Shown here piece after piece: positions 1-5,759 of a stretch of 9,218 nt of DNA (within the stretch, counting starts at the first letter, position 1; each line of letters opens with the position of its first letter). The stretch covers positions 1 through 9,218 of the forward strand of contig JAEXYH010000072.1 in assembly GCA_023451735.1 (NCBI GenBank), written 5' to 3'. A program made the position numbers and the translations under genes. This DNA comes from Pseudomonadota bacterium (GTDB lineage Bacteria > Pseudomonadota > Alphaproteobacteria > Rhizobiales > Rhizobiaceae). The notes beneath the pieces were generated by a model. That model was not told the DNA's origin and ran no database searches. It saw only the letters and a program-made list of their open reading frames with translations.

Positions 1-216
1 CGGGTGTCAACCGGCCATAACGGGGATGATGGACGCGGCGGTTTTGCCGGTTTCTCGTCGCGACAGCAACGCATCGGTACGCGTGGCAATCTAACCTGTT
101 CTCGGCGTGTGCCCCATTTCGGCAGGGGCTTTCGTATCCTGCACTTTTCGAACCTTCGAATCCACGCGACAAACGCGCGTGAAACAGTTCTTGTCGGCAA
201 AAGACCGGAAATTGTG
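1..216. other. Left-edge stretch without a convincing gene
   Basis: The plus frame used by the small gene at 217 stays open back to base 4, but its translation is rich in Arg, Gly and Ser and looks like read-through of non-coding GC-rich DNA. A minus-strand ATG at 74-72 opens a frame that runs off the left edge; it has no Shine-Dalgarno and too few residues to judge. Small symmetric elements are present: two TTCGAA hexamers two bases apart (147-152 and 155-160), and a 6-bp stem CACGCG/CGCGTG (163-168 with 176-181). I see no clear promoter. Confidence 0.4.
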
Positions 217-414
217 ATGGCAGAGAACTACGCTGGCCGCTGCGTGAATGGGCCGAAGGCTGGCGAGCAACTAAGCGCGCCTAGCAACAGTGTGCCGGTC
301 ATAGCGCCTGGAAGCGACACTGAAGGACAGCTCGTTGGATTCTATGAATATAAAGCCGGCGGTTGGGAATGGCGTCCCGAAACAACTCCCGACGAGAAAG
401 AGCGGCTCCGTTGA
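217..414 (+). CDS. Small hypothetical protein, 65 aa, GPxxG...W-x-W type
   Basis: This encodes a short soluble protein with no signal peptide or membrane segment. The pattern is a Cys-x-Asn-Gly-Pro-x-x-Gly turn near the N-terminus (VNGPKAGEQL), a middle strand (NSVPVIAP), then GFYEYKAGGWEWRP and a charged tail. The spacing GPxxGxxL ... GxYxxxxGxWxW resembles a loose set of small beta-rich hypothetical proteins of bacteria and phages; that link is from memory of the pattern, not a search. I chose ATG 217 because the conserved-looking part begins there and a weak GGAA lies upstream (207-210); GTG at 214 is an alternative. The frame is open further upstream, but that part looks non-coding. Its stop lies 19 bases from the stop of the convergent oxidoreductase gene. 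Function unknown. Confidence 0.5.
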   Translation: MAENYAGRCVNGPKAGEQLSAPSNSVPVIAPGSDTEGQLVGFYEYKAGGWEWRPETTPDEKERLR

Positions 415-420
415 TGTGAA

Positions 421-430
421 TGCTTAAGCA
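421..430. repeat. Perfect 10-bp palindrome between convergent stops
   Basis: TGCTTAAGCA sits in the 19-base gap between the end of the small plus-strand gene (414) and the end of the minus-strand oxidoreductase gene (434). It has no loop and no T-run, so it is not a standard intrinsic terminator. It may be chance. Confidence 0.3.
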
Positions 431-433
431 ACG

Positions 434-1471
434 TCAGCTATCGAAGGTCAGCACGATCTTGCCGAAATGGCTGCCGCGCGCCATTTCCTCGACGGCAAGC
501 CGAGCATCGGTCCATGGGAGCACACGGTCGACCACCGGCCGGATGCGATGCATGGACAGCGCGCGGCACATCGCCTCGAACATTTCCTGCGAACCAACCG
601 ACAAGCCTTGCACCTTCGCCGCGGTCGCGATCATCACCGAAGCGGAGAGTTTCGCCGGTGGGGCACTCGCATCGGTCAGCACGCCGATAACCGCGATATG
701 TCCCGCCATGCGGACGGACTTCAAGCTTTCGATCAACGTGCCCGCTCCCCCAACTTCCATGATGAAGTCGGCGCCGCGACCGCCGGTCAGTTCGCGGACC
801 GGACGGTGCCAATCGGGAACATCCTTGTAGTTCACCGTGTGGGTCGCCCCGAGCGCTGCTGCCCGAGCGAGCTTCTCATGGGAGGACGATGTGATGATCG
901 TCCGCAGCCCCGCAGCCTTCGCGAACTGCAGGCCGAAGATCGAGACGCCGCCCGTTCCCTGCAATACAACGGTGTCGCCGGGCTCAAGGCGCGCGTCGAC
1001 GAACATCGCCCGCCATGCGGTCAGAGCGGCACACGGAAGCGTCGATACTTCTTCGTCCGTCAGATAGTCGGGCACTTTGGAAACCGCCGTCTCCGGAAAC
1101 AGAGCAAGTTCCCTCGCCGCTCCGGGTGCGCCGGGCGACCCGAGCGGTCCGTCGCGCTTCTCGGGCGTCGGCGGGCCGGCCTGCCAGTTGGGAAAGAACA
1201 AGGTCGAGACGCGGTCGCCCACGGCGACACGGCGCACGCCTTCACCAATCGCCGCGACGATGCCGCAACCGTCGGAAAATGGAATGATGGGCGGCGCATC
1301 GGCAGCACCAGCCGAATAGCCACCTTTCGCGATGATGGCCGTATCACGGAAATTGAGGGAGATCGTCCGCATCTTCACCACGACCTCGCCTTTGCCGGGC
1401 GCGGGATCGGCATGTTCGACGATCTTCAGGTTCTCGGTGCCCCAAGGATGGGAAAGCTCCAGCGCTCGCAT
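434..1471 (-). CDS. Zinc-less MDR-family NAD(P)-dependent alcohol dehydrogenase / quinone oxidoreductase-like protein
   Basis: This is a 345-residue medium-chain dehydrogenase/reductase, a predicted cytoplasmic NAD(P)H-dependent oxidoreductase of unknown substrate. The N-terminal GroES-like domain (about 1-130) has the quinone-reductase-type SLNFRDT (38-44) where zinc alcohol dehydrogenases carry a catalytic Cys, and the structural-zinc Cys cluster is absent. PFSDGCG (64-70) and GEGVRRVAVGDRV (76-88) are typical MDR positions. The Rossmann part has LQGTGGVSIFGLQFAKAAG (170-188) as nucleotide-binding loop, then ALGATHTVNY (206-215) and GGRGADFIMEVGG (230-242). A Pro/Gly-rich insert (99-118) is usual for this subgroup (MDR7-like). 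The frame extends 28 codons further upstream, but I chose the ATG at 1471 because GAGGA (1481-1477) lies 5 bases before it and homology begins there. It is divergent from the DUF4142 gene and convergent with the 65-aa gene. The family is clear; the reaction is not. Confidence 0.88.
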   Translation of the reverse strand: MRALELSHPWGTENLKIVEHADPAPGKGEVVVKMRTISLNFRDTAIIAKGGYSAGAADAPPIIPFSDGCGIVAAIGEGVRRVAVGDRVSTLFFPNWQAGPPTPEKRDGPLGSPGAPGAARELALFPETAVSKVPDYLTDEEVSTLPCAALTAWRAMFVDARLEPGDTVVLQGTGGVSIFGLQFAKAAGLRTIITSSSHEKLARAAALGATHTVNYKDVPDWHRPVRELTGGRGADFIMEVGGAGTLIESLKSVRMAGHIAVIGVLTDASAPPAKLSASVMIATAAKVQGLSVGSQEMFEAMCRALSMHRIRPVVDRVLPWTDARLAVEEMARGSHFGKIVLTFDS

Positions 1472-1568
1472 GTGTGTCCTCGCAATGTGCCTCGACCCTG
1501 CAGTCGTGACGCGGTCCGGAGGTGACCGCAACCCCGGATGCAGCATTCCCCTCAAGCGCAGCCCCTGT

Positions 1569-1593
1569 GGAACATGGATCGAGTTCGGACATT
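1569..1593 (+). promoter_or_regulatory. Candidate EcfG/RpoE2-type general stress promoter of the DUF4142 gene
   Basis: GGAAC (1569-1573) is followed by 16 bases and CATT (1590-1593), 45 bases before the ATG at 1639. The alphaproteobacterial general stress sigma factor recognises GGAAC-N18/19-TT; this site has GGAAC-N18-TT exactly, although the usual CG before TT is CA. An identical layout stands before the 97-aa gene on the other strand. This is a consensus match read by eye, without expression evidence. Confidence 0.5.
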
Positions 1594-1638
1594 TGCGGGC
1601 TGCAGCGCTTCCGCTGATTCACCTATGAAGGCCACACG

Positions 1639-2178
1639 ATGAAAAATTCACTCCTCGCCGCTGCCGCCATCCTGTCCCTTGCCCTTGCCGCGAATGCCTC
1701 GGCGCAATCCCTGGGCGAGAAGACCGGCGTGAATTCGGTCCTCGGCGTCGCGCCGACCACCGCCGATTTCGTCAAGGAAGCCGCGCTGAGCGACATGACC
1801 GAAATCGCGACCAGCAAGCTGGCGCAGGAGCGCGGAGACGCCGACGCGAAGACTTTCGCCGGGCAGATGATTACTGACCATACCAAGACGTCGGAAGAGC
1901 TCAAAGCGCTTGTCGGCGGCGGCGTGAAAGCGGAAATCCCGTCCGCACTGGACGATACGCACCAGAAGATGGTCGACAAGCTCAAGGCCGCCAAGGCGGA
2001 AGACTTCACGGCCGACTATGCGTCCATGCAGGTCAGCGCACACAAGGACGCGGTGTCGCTGTTCGAACGATATGCGAAGGGCGGAGAAGATCCGAAGCTT
2101 AAGGATTGGGCCGGGAAGACGCTCCCGCACTTGCAGCATCACCTCGAAATGGCGCAAAACTTGAACAAGAAGAAGTAA
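1639..2178 (+). CDS. Secreted DUF4142 protein (ferritin-like helical bundle), 179 aa
   Basis: Residues 1-22 form a classical Sec signal peptide: Lys2, a hydrophobic Leu/Ala core at 5-18, and an Ala-Ser-Ala cleavage site before Gln23. The product should therefore be periplasmic or outer-membrane associated. The mature part is mostly helical and matches the DUF4142 family ('putative outer membrane protein'), with VAPTTADFVKEAALSDMTE (37-55), the His-bearing MITDHTKTSEEL (77-88), VSAHKDAVSLFERYA (132-146) and a final His-rich helix TLPHLQHHLEMA (161-172). Known DUF4142 folds are ferritin-like, but metal binding here is not established. Start support is GAAGG (1627-1631) 7 bases before ATG. It is probably monocistronic, with a stress-type promoter candidate upstream and an intrinsic terminator 24 bases past the stop. 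DUF4142 proteins often belong to stress regulons in alphaproteobacteria, which fits. Biochemical role unknown. Confidence 0.9.
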   Translation: MKNSLLAAAAILSLALAANASAQSLGEKTGVNSVLGVAPTTADFVKEAALSDMTEIATSKLAQERGDADAKTFAGQMITDHTKTSEELKALVGGGVKAEIPSALDDTHQKMVDKLKAAKAEDFTADYASMQVSAHKDAVSLFERYAKGGEDPKLKDWAGKTLPHLQHHLEMAQNLNKKK

Positions 2179-2202
2179 CTTCGATACCCAACGTCGGATG
2201 GG

Positions 2203-2230
2203 AAAGACCTCGGTTTCGTCGAGGTCTTTT
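2203..2230 (+). terminator. Rho-independent terminator after the DUF4142 gene
   Basis: A perfect 10-bp stem, AAAGACCTCG (2203-2212) with CGAGGTCTTT (2220-2229), surrounds a 7-base loop and ends in TTTT (2227-2230). It starts 24 bases after the stop codon at 2178. The T-run is short and partly inside the stem, but the stem is flawless and well placed. Confidence 0.82.
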
Positions 2231-2347
2231 CCGCGCTTGGGAAGCATCCGCCGCGCTGTTCCTCTAAACTGCCGCAGGTTGAGCCTTTTAGGAGCAATTG
2301 TCCTTGCGTAGATCCGGATGGCCCCTGATGCGCCCGGTCCACGACTG

Positions 2348-2965
2348 ATGGCCAGAAAGCTTAAGACCTACCAGACCTCCATCGGCTTCTACGACCTCGC
2401 CGTTGCCGCTCCATCTATGAAGGCCGCCCTGCAGATTTGGGGCGCCGACAGCAATCTATTTCATCAGGGTTTCGCTAGGGAGGTCGAAGACGCCGCGGTC
2501 ATCGCGGCGACGCTTGCACATCCCGGCACGGTGCTGCGAAGGCCTATTGGTACAGATGGCGCGTTCAGGGTGACAAGCGACCTGCCGAAGGATCTGGTCG
2601 AAGGGCCCACCCGGACAAGGCAGCCAAAGGCGCCGGCGAGGCGGCCTGAAGGCAAAACGGGTAAGCCCGATGGGGCCGCGGCGCGCAAGGCGGCGGCAGC
2701 GTTCGACCAGCAGCAGCGGAAGCGCGAACACGCGCAGCGCCGAACGGACATAGCCGAGGCGAAGCAGCGGGAACGACGGTTGGCACGTATCGCCAAAGCG
2801 CAACAAGCACTCGACGCGGCAGAACAGGAGCACGACGCACAGGACGCCGCCTTACAAGCGGAACGCGAGAAGCTCGACAAGCGTGCGGATGCGGAACAGC
2901 AGCGCTGGGAGAGACAACGTGACAAGTTGCGCGCCGCCCTGGATCGCGCGAAACAGCATCGCTGA
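2348..2965 (+). CDS. 'Cell envelope biogenesis protein TolA'-like protein, 205 aa, conserved N-terminus plus charged coiled coil
   Basis: The N-terminal region (1-80) begins MARKLKTYQTSIGFYDLAVA and includes NLFHQGFAREVEDAAVIAA (36-54) and HPGTVLRRPIG (58-68). I recognise it as a conserved alphaproteobacterial family whose members are usually labelled TolA-like. From about 85 a Pro/Lys/Arg linker leads into a long Ala/Arg/Glu/Gln-rich segment (111-205) predicted to be a continuous helix or coiled coil. The TolA label rests on the composition of that tail: there is no N-terminal membrane anchor and no TolA C-terminal domain, so a real role in the Tol-Pal system is doubtful. I chose ATG 2348 because the conserved part starts there; an in-frame ATG at 2318 would add ten unconserved residues. 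Neither start has a strong Shine-Dalgarno. It stands 75 bases upstream of the DUF763 gene on the same strand, so co-transcription is possible. Confidence 0.75.
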   Translation: MARKLKTYQTSIGFYDLAVAAPSMKAALQIWGADSNLFHQGFAREVEDAAVIAATLAHPGTVLRRPIGTDGAFRVTSDLPKDLVEGPTRTRQPKAPARRPEGKTGKPDGAAARKAAAAFDQQQRKREHAQRRTDIAEAKQRERRLARIAKAQQALDAAEQEHDAQDAALQAEREKLDKRADAEQQRWERQRDKLRAALDRAKQHR

Positions 2966-3040
2966 CGAAACGGGTTTGCCGCGATCGAGCGGGGCTGGGG
3001 AGGCGGCGTGCGAGGGCGCGGAATCGGATACTGACGGCTG

Positions 3041-4285
3041 ATGGCGAAACGAACGGGTAGCGCTGATCTTCCCCTTCACAGCGGCCGTGTGCCGGCGTGG
3101 CTGGCGACCCGCATGTCGTCGCTCGGCGCGATCGTGACCCAGGCGATCGTGCACCATTACGGGCGGGACGAATTCCTTCGCCGCCTGTCGCATCCGTTCT
3201 GGTTTCAATCGTTCGGTGCGGTGATGGGGATGGACTGGCATTCGTCCGGAATCACCACCAGCGTCATCGGCGCCCTCAAGCGAGGTCTGAGGCCGCTGCA
3301 GGACGAGCTAGGTATCCATGTCTGCGGCGGCCGCGGCCAGCATTCCTGCAAGACGCCGGATGAGCTCCGCGCGCTCGGCGACCGCGTAGGCTTCGATGCC
3401 GTCGCCCTCACGCGCGCCAGCCGCTTGGTCGCCAAAGTCGACAGCGCCGCCGTCCAGGATGGCTTCGACCTTTATCTGCACGGCTTCTTCGTCACAGACG
3501 ACGGCCGCTGGACCGTCGTCCAGCAGGGCATGAACGGAGACAGCAAGCAGGCGCGCCGATATCACTGGCACTCCGAAACCGTGAAGAGCTTCGTCGATGC
3601 GCCGCACAGCGCCATCGACGGGCCGCCGCAAGGCGAAGTCGTTAATCTGACCGACCAGCGCGCTGCACCGTCGCGGAGCGCGCAACTCGACCTGCTGACG
3701 TCGCTGGGCGCCGACGGCATTGTGGACGAATTCACCGCGTTGACGGGCAGCCAGGCCGCGCAGCCGCCGCTGCCGCATCTGATCATGCCAGCGCACCACG
3801 ATGTCCGCTCGAGTGATGTCTTCACGCGGCGCCTGCACGGAACCCTTGCCGCGGCGGCCGAGCGCGGGCCGCTCGACTTTCCGGACTTGCTGCTGACACC
3901 GGGCGTCGGCGCGCGCACTGTGCGCTCCCTCGCGATGGTCGCGGAAGTCGTCCACGGCGCCCCCTATCGCTTCAGCGATCCCGCCCGCTTTTCGCTCGCT
4001 CATGGCGGCAAGGACCGCCATCCCTATCCGGTGCCCATCAAGATCTATGACGAGACCATCCGCGTTTTGAAGTCGGCCGTGCAGAATGCGCGGCTTGGCC
4101 GCGACGAGGAACTGGACACCCTGAAGCGACTCGACGACCAGGCACGGCAGCTCGAGCGGATGGCGTCCGGCCCATCGCTCAAGGAGTTCGTCGATAGCGA
4201 ACTCGAGGCTTCCGCGTCCCTCGGCGGGCGCTCGATGTTCGGCTGGGAGGCAGATCGGCGCGATCCACTGGCGGCGGCGAAATGA
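3041..4285 (+). CDS. DUF763 domain-containing protein, 414 aa
   Basis: The protein matches DUF763 (PF05559), a family of archaea and bacteria without a known function. The start has the family hallmark RTGSADLPLHSGRVPAWL (4-21), followed by FLRRLSHPFWFQSFGAVMG (45-63), MDWHSSGITTSVIGALK (64-80) and HVCGGRGQHSCKTPDEL (93-109). Conserved His/Trp clusters include LYLHGFF (144-150) and RRYHWHSE (172-179). LLTPGVGARTVRSLAMVAEVV (284-304) reads like a helix-hairpin-helix element of the kind that contacts DNA or RNA backbone; PYRFSDPARFSLAHGGKDRHP (308-328) follows. The C-terminus (340-414) is charged and helical. There is no signal peptide or membrane helix, so it is cytoplasmic. The start is set by family alignment; the Shine-Dalgarno is weak. 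The stop overlaps the start of the hydrolase gene (ATGA). A nucleic-acid role is inference from the hairpin-helix motif only. Confidence 0.88.
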   Translation: MAKRTGSADLPLHSGRVPAWLATRMSSLGAIVTQAIVHHYGRDEFLRRLSHPFWFQSFGAVMGMDWHSSGITTSVIGALKRGLRPLQDELGIHVCGGRGQHSCKTPDELRALGDRVGFDAVALTRASRLVAKVDSAAVQDGFDLYLHGFFVTDDGRWTVVQQGMNGDSKQARRYHWHSETVKSFVDAPHSAIDGPPQGEVVNLTDQRAAPSRSAQLDLLTSLGADGIVDEFTALTGSQAAQPPLPHLIMPAHHDVRSSDVFTRRLHGTLAAAAERGPLDFPDLLLTPGVGARTVRSLAMVAEVVHGAPYRFSDPARFSLAHGGKDRHPYPVPIKIYDETIRVLKSAVQNARLGRDEELDTLKRLDDQARQLERMASGPSLKEFVDSELEASASLGGRSMFGWEADRRDPLAAAK

Positions 4286-4971
4286 CGGCACGGCCTCCAG
4301 CCGAAACGCCGGTGGCGCTCAAAGGCGGCGATATGCCGGCGCTGCCGGCGCTACTCATGAAGCCGCGAAAGGCGCGGGCATGCTTCGTGTTAGCCCATGG
4401 CGCCGGCGCCGGCATGACGCACCCGTTCATGGCGGAGGTCGCGGCCGACCTGTACCGACATGGCGTCGCCACGCTGCGTTTCCAGTTTCCATTCATGCAG
4501 CGAGGAAGTCGGCGGCCAGATAGTCCTCTCATCGCGCATGCGGCGATCCGGGCGGCGGTTGCCGAGGCCCGCCGGCGATGCCGTGGTCTGCCGATCATCG
4601 CTGGCGGCAAATCCTTCGGCGGGCGCATGTCGTCTCAGGCGCAAGCGGAGGAACCGCTAGTTGGCGTTGTCGGCCTCGTTTTTCTCGGTTTCCCGCTGCA
4701 TCCGGCGGGCAAACCGTCGGCTGCGCGTGCCGAGCATCTGAAAGACGTCCAAATCCCGATGCTGTTCGTCCATGGCACCCGCGACAAGCTCGCGGAGCCT
4801 GCGCTGCTGCGCGGCGTCGTGAAGCGGCGGCGATCATTGGCCACCGCGCATCGCATCGACGGCGCCGATCACGGCTTTCACGTTCCGGCCCGCAGCGGCC
4901 GGACCGACCGCGAGGTCGCGGCCGACATCGCGCGTGCCGTCTCCGAATGGATCGGATCGCTCGGAAGCTGA
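4282..4971 (+). CDS. Alpha/beta hydrolase of the KANL3/Tex30 type, 229 aa
   Basis: This is a small, predicted cytoplasmic serine hydrolase. It has an oxyanion-hole segment LAHGAGAGMTHPFM (37-50), the nucleophile elbow GGKSFGGRM (108-116) with Ser111, the acid in FVHGTRDKL (162-170) as Asp168, and the base in GADHGFHVP (194-202), most likely His197. The GGKSxGG elbow, in place of the usual GxSxG, together with the short cap-less form is characteristic of the KANL3/Tex30 (abhydrolase_11) group. Substrate unknown; the family includes few characterised bacterial enzymes. ATG 4282 overlaps the DUF763 stop by four bases, so translation is probably coupled, suggesting that the two proteins act in the same process or complex. 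The catalytic triad is intact, so activity is expected. Confidence 0.88.
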   Translation: MTARPPAETPVALKGGDMPALPALLMKPRKARACFVLAHGAGAGMTHPFMAEVAADLYRHGVATLRFQFPFMQRGSRRPDSPLIAHAAIRAAVAEARRRCRGLPIIAGGKSFGGRMSSQAQAEEPLVGVVGLVFLGFPLHPAGKPSAARAEHLKDVQIPMLFVHGTRDKLAEPALLRGVVKRRRSLATAHRIDGADHGFHVPARSGRTDREVAADIARAVSEWIGSLGS

Positions 4972-5102
4972 CCGGCCACCGTCAGAATTCCGTGGTCTAG
5001 CCGTTGTCCTGCAAGGTTCAACGCAGAAAGACCAAACAACGACGGACCGATCTAAGGACAAGGTGATGATCGCGACTCGCGGCGTCGGATTATCGGCGAG
5101 GC

Positions 5103-5119
5103 AACAACGCGGCGTTGTT
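5103..5119. repeat. 17-bp inverted repeat
   Basis: AACAACGC (5103-5110) and GCGTTGTT (5112-5119) are exact reverse complements around one central G. With no loop it is a better candidate for a dimeric protein binding site than for an RNA hairpin. No regulator gene is adjacent. Confidence 0.45.
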
Positions 5120-5198
5120 CGGCAGAAGGCGAGAGAGTCGCGACACCCGACCCGACCGGACGCCCATGCAATCATGCGCCAAGGGCTTGCCAACAATC

Positions 5199-5219
5199 CG
5201 ACCACGCTTCACGTGGTCG
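5199..5219. terminator. Hairpin between convergent genes, possible bidirectional terminator
   Basis: CGACCACG (5199-5206) pairs perfectly with CGTGGTCG (5212-5219) over a 5-base loop (CTTCA). It lies about 50 bases past the stop of the minus-strand 97-aa gene and 230 bases past the hydrolase stop. Neither side has a T-run, so intrinsic termination is uncertain. Confidence 0.4.
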
Positions 5220-5269
5220 AAACGACCTGGCCGTCTGCGACGGTACCAAGCCGCTTATGACCATCGCTT

Positions 5270-5563
5270 TCACTTGATTTGTCCGCCGACTTTTTGAAGG
5301 GCTTGGGACACACGCTCGACGTTCTCCTTTGTGCATCCAACGGACATATCGATCTCTCCTTCCAACGCAGGCGCCGCCGCTCTCGGTTCGGCGAGGCTGC
5401 CTCGGACATCGGCACCTGCTGGCTGCGTACCTGAGCTGCTTTGAACGCCAGCCGCAGCAATGAATATGTCGGTCCTCTCCAACCCGATGTCCTGAACAAG
5501 ATGCTCCAGTGCGAGCTCCGCGGCGCGACGATTGGTGAAAACAGCCTTGATCTCAACATCCAT
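5270..5563 (-). CDS. Conserved hypothetical protein, 97 aa, two beta-alpha-beta-like halves
   Basis: This is a small acidic soluble protein with no signal peptide or membrane segment. The N-terminal half runs MDVEIKAVFTNRRAAELALE, then HLVQDIGLERTDIFIAAAG: a strand, a helix and a second strand. A Ser/Gly/Ala/Pro-rich linker (41-68) follows, and the C-terminal half (EGEIDMSVG, then ENVERVSQALQKVGGQ) again reads as strand plus helix. This layout suggests a ferredoxin-like fold; I recall similar uncharacterised proteins in Bradyrhizobium-like genomes, without a named family. I chose ATG 5563 because GGAG (5574-5571) lies 7 bases before it; an in-frame ATG at 5596 would add an unlikely extension. 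A stress-type promoter candidate sits 51 bases upstream, so it is likely a stress-regulated protein. Function unknown. Confidence 0.75.
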   Translation of the reverse strand: MDVEIKAVFTNRRAAELALEHLVQDIGLERTDIFIAAAGVQSSSGTQPAGADVRGSLAEPRAAAPALEGEIDMSVGCTKENVERVSQALQKVGGQIK

Positions 5564-5613
5564 TAGAAATCTCCGAAACGATCGCGCATCATGCATGCCT
5601 TCTTCATCACGCT

Positions 5614-5638
5614 AATGACGTATGACGCGCTCAGTTCC
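5614..5638 (-). promoter_or_regulatory. Candidate EcfG/RpoE2-type general stress promoter of the 97-aa gene
   Basis: On the minus strand GGAAC (5638-5634) is followed by 16 bases and CATT (5617-5614), 50 bases before the ATG at 5563. It fits the GGAAC-N18/19-TT consensus of the alphaproteobacterial general stress sigma factor and has the same spacing and -10 bases as the site before the DUF4142 gene. It lies in the 196-base gap after the Mfd-like gene, so the 97-aa gene probably has its own transcript. Confidence 0.5.
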
Positions 5639-5759
5639 CGATCTGAGGGAGAGGGCCAGTAACGCGTAAGGCAGAGCAAGCACGCGCCGGCGAAGAAGCG
5701 GCTGTCAGATTGTCGGTTCAACCCATTCAGTCCGAATTCACACGCTGGCCGAGCTTTGC

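Larger units (their letters stand above)
4972..5269. other. 298-base gap between convergent gene groups
   Basis: The gap separates the end of the hydrolase gene from the end of the 97-aa gene on the opposite strand. It contains an odd-centred inverted repeat (5103-5119) and a hairpin (5199-5219). A possible 64-codon ORF at 5066-5260 (+) has AAGGA 7 bases before ATG, but its Arg/Pro/Thr-rich translation is not recognisable and it runs through the hairpin, so I do not call it a gene. Confidence 0.4.

Noticed and set aside
1..74. Minus-strand gene starting at 74 and leaving the left edge
   Set aside because: Only about 24 Pro/Arg-rich codons are visible, with no Shine-Dalgarno and nothing recognisable.
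147..160. TTCGAA-CC-TTCGAA as a regulator binding site
   Set aside because: Two short self-complementary hexamers with no neighbouring regulator and no clear promoter; chance is a sufficient explanation.
4..216. N-terminal extension of the 65-aa gene (total 136 residues)
   Set aside because: The translation before 217 is low-complexity Arg/Gly/Ser sequence typical of unconstrained GC-rich DNA, and the recognisable pattern begins at 217.
467..1525. 352-codon plus-strand frame antisense to the oxidoreductase gene
   Set aside because: It is a shadow of a high-GC gene; the translation is rich in Arg, His and Gly without any domain, while the opposite strand encodes a clear MDR protein.
3308..4291. 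327-codon minus-strand frame antisense to the DUF763 gene
   Set aside because: Antisense shadow with no recognisable motif; the plus strand has strong family motifs throughout.
5066..5260. 64-codon plus-strand ORF with AAGGA 7 bases before ATG
   Set aside because: The ribosome site is decent but the composition looks non-coding, no family is recognisable, and it runs through a hairpin.
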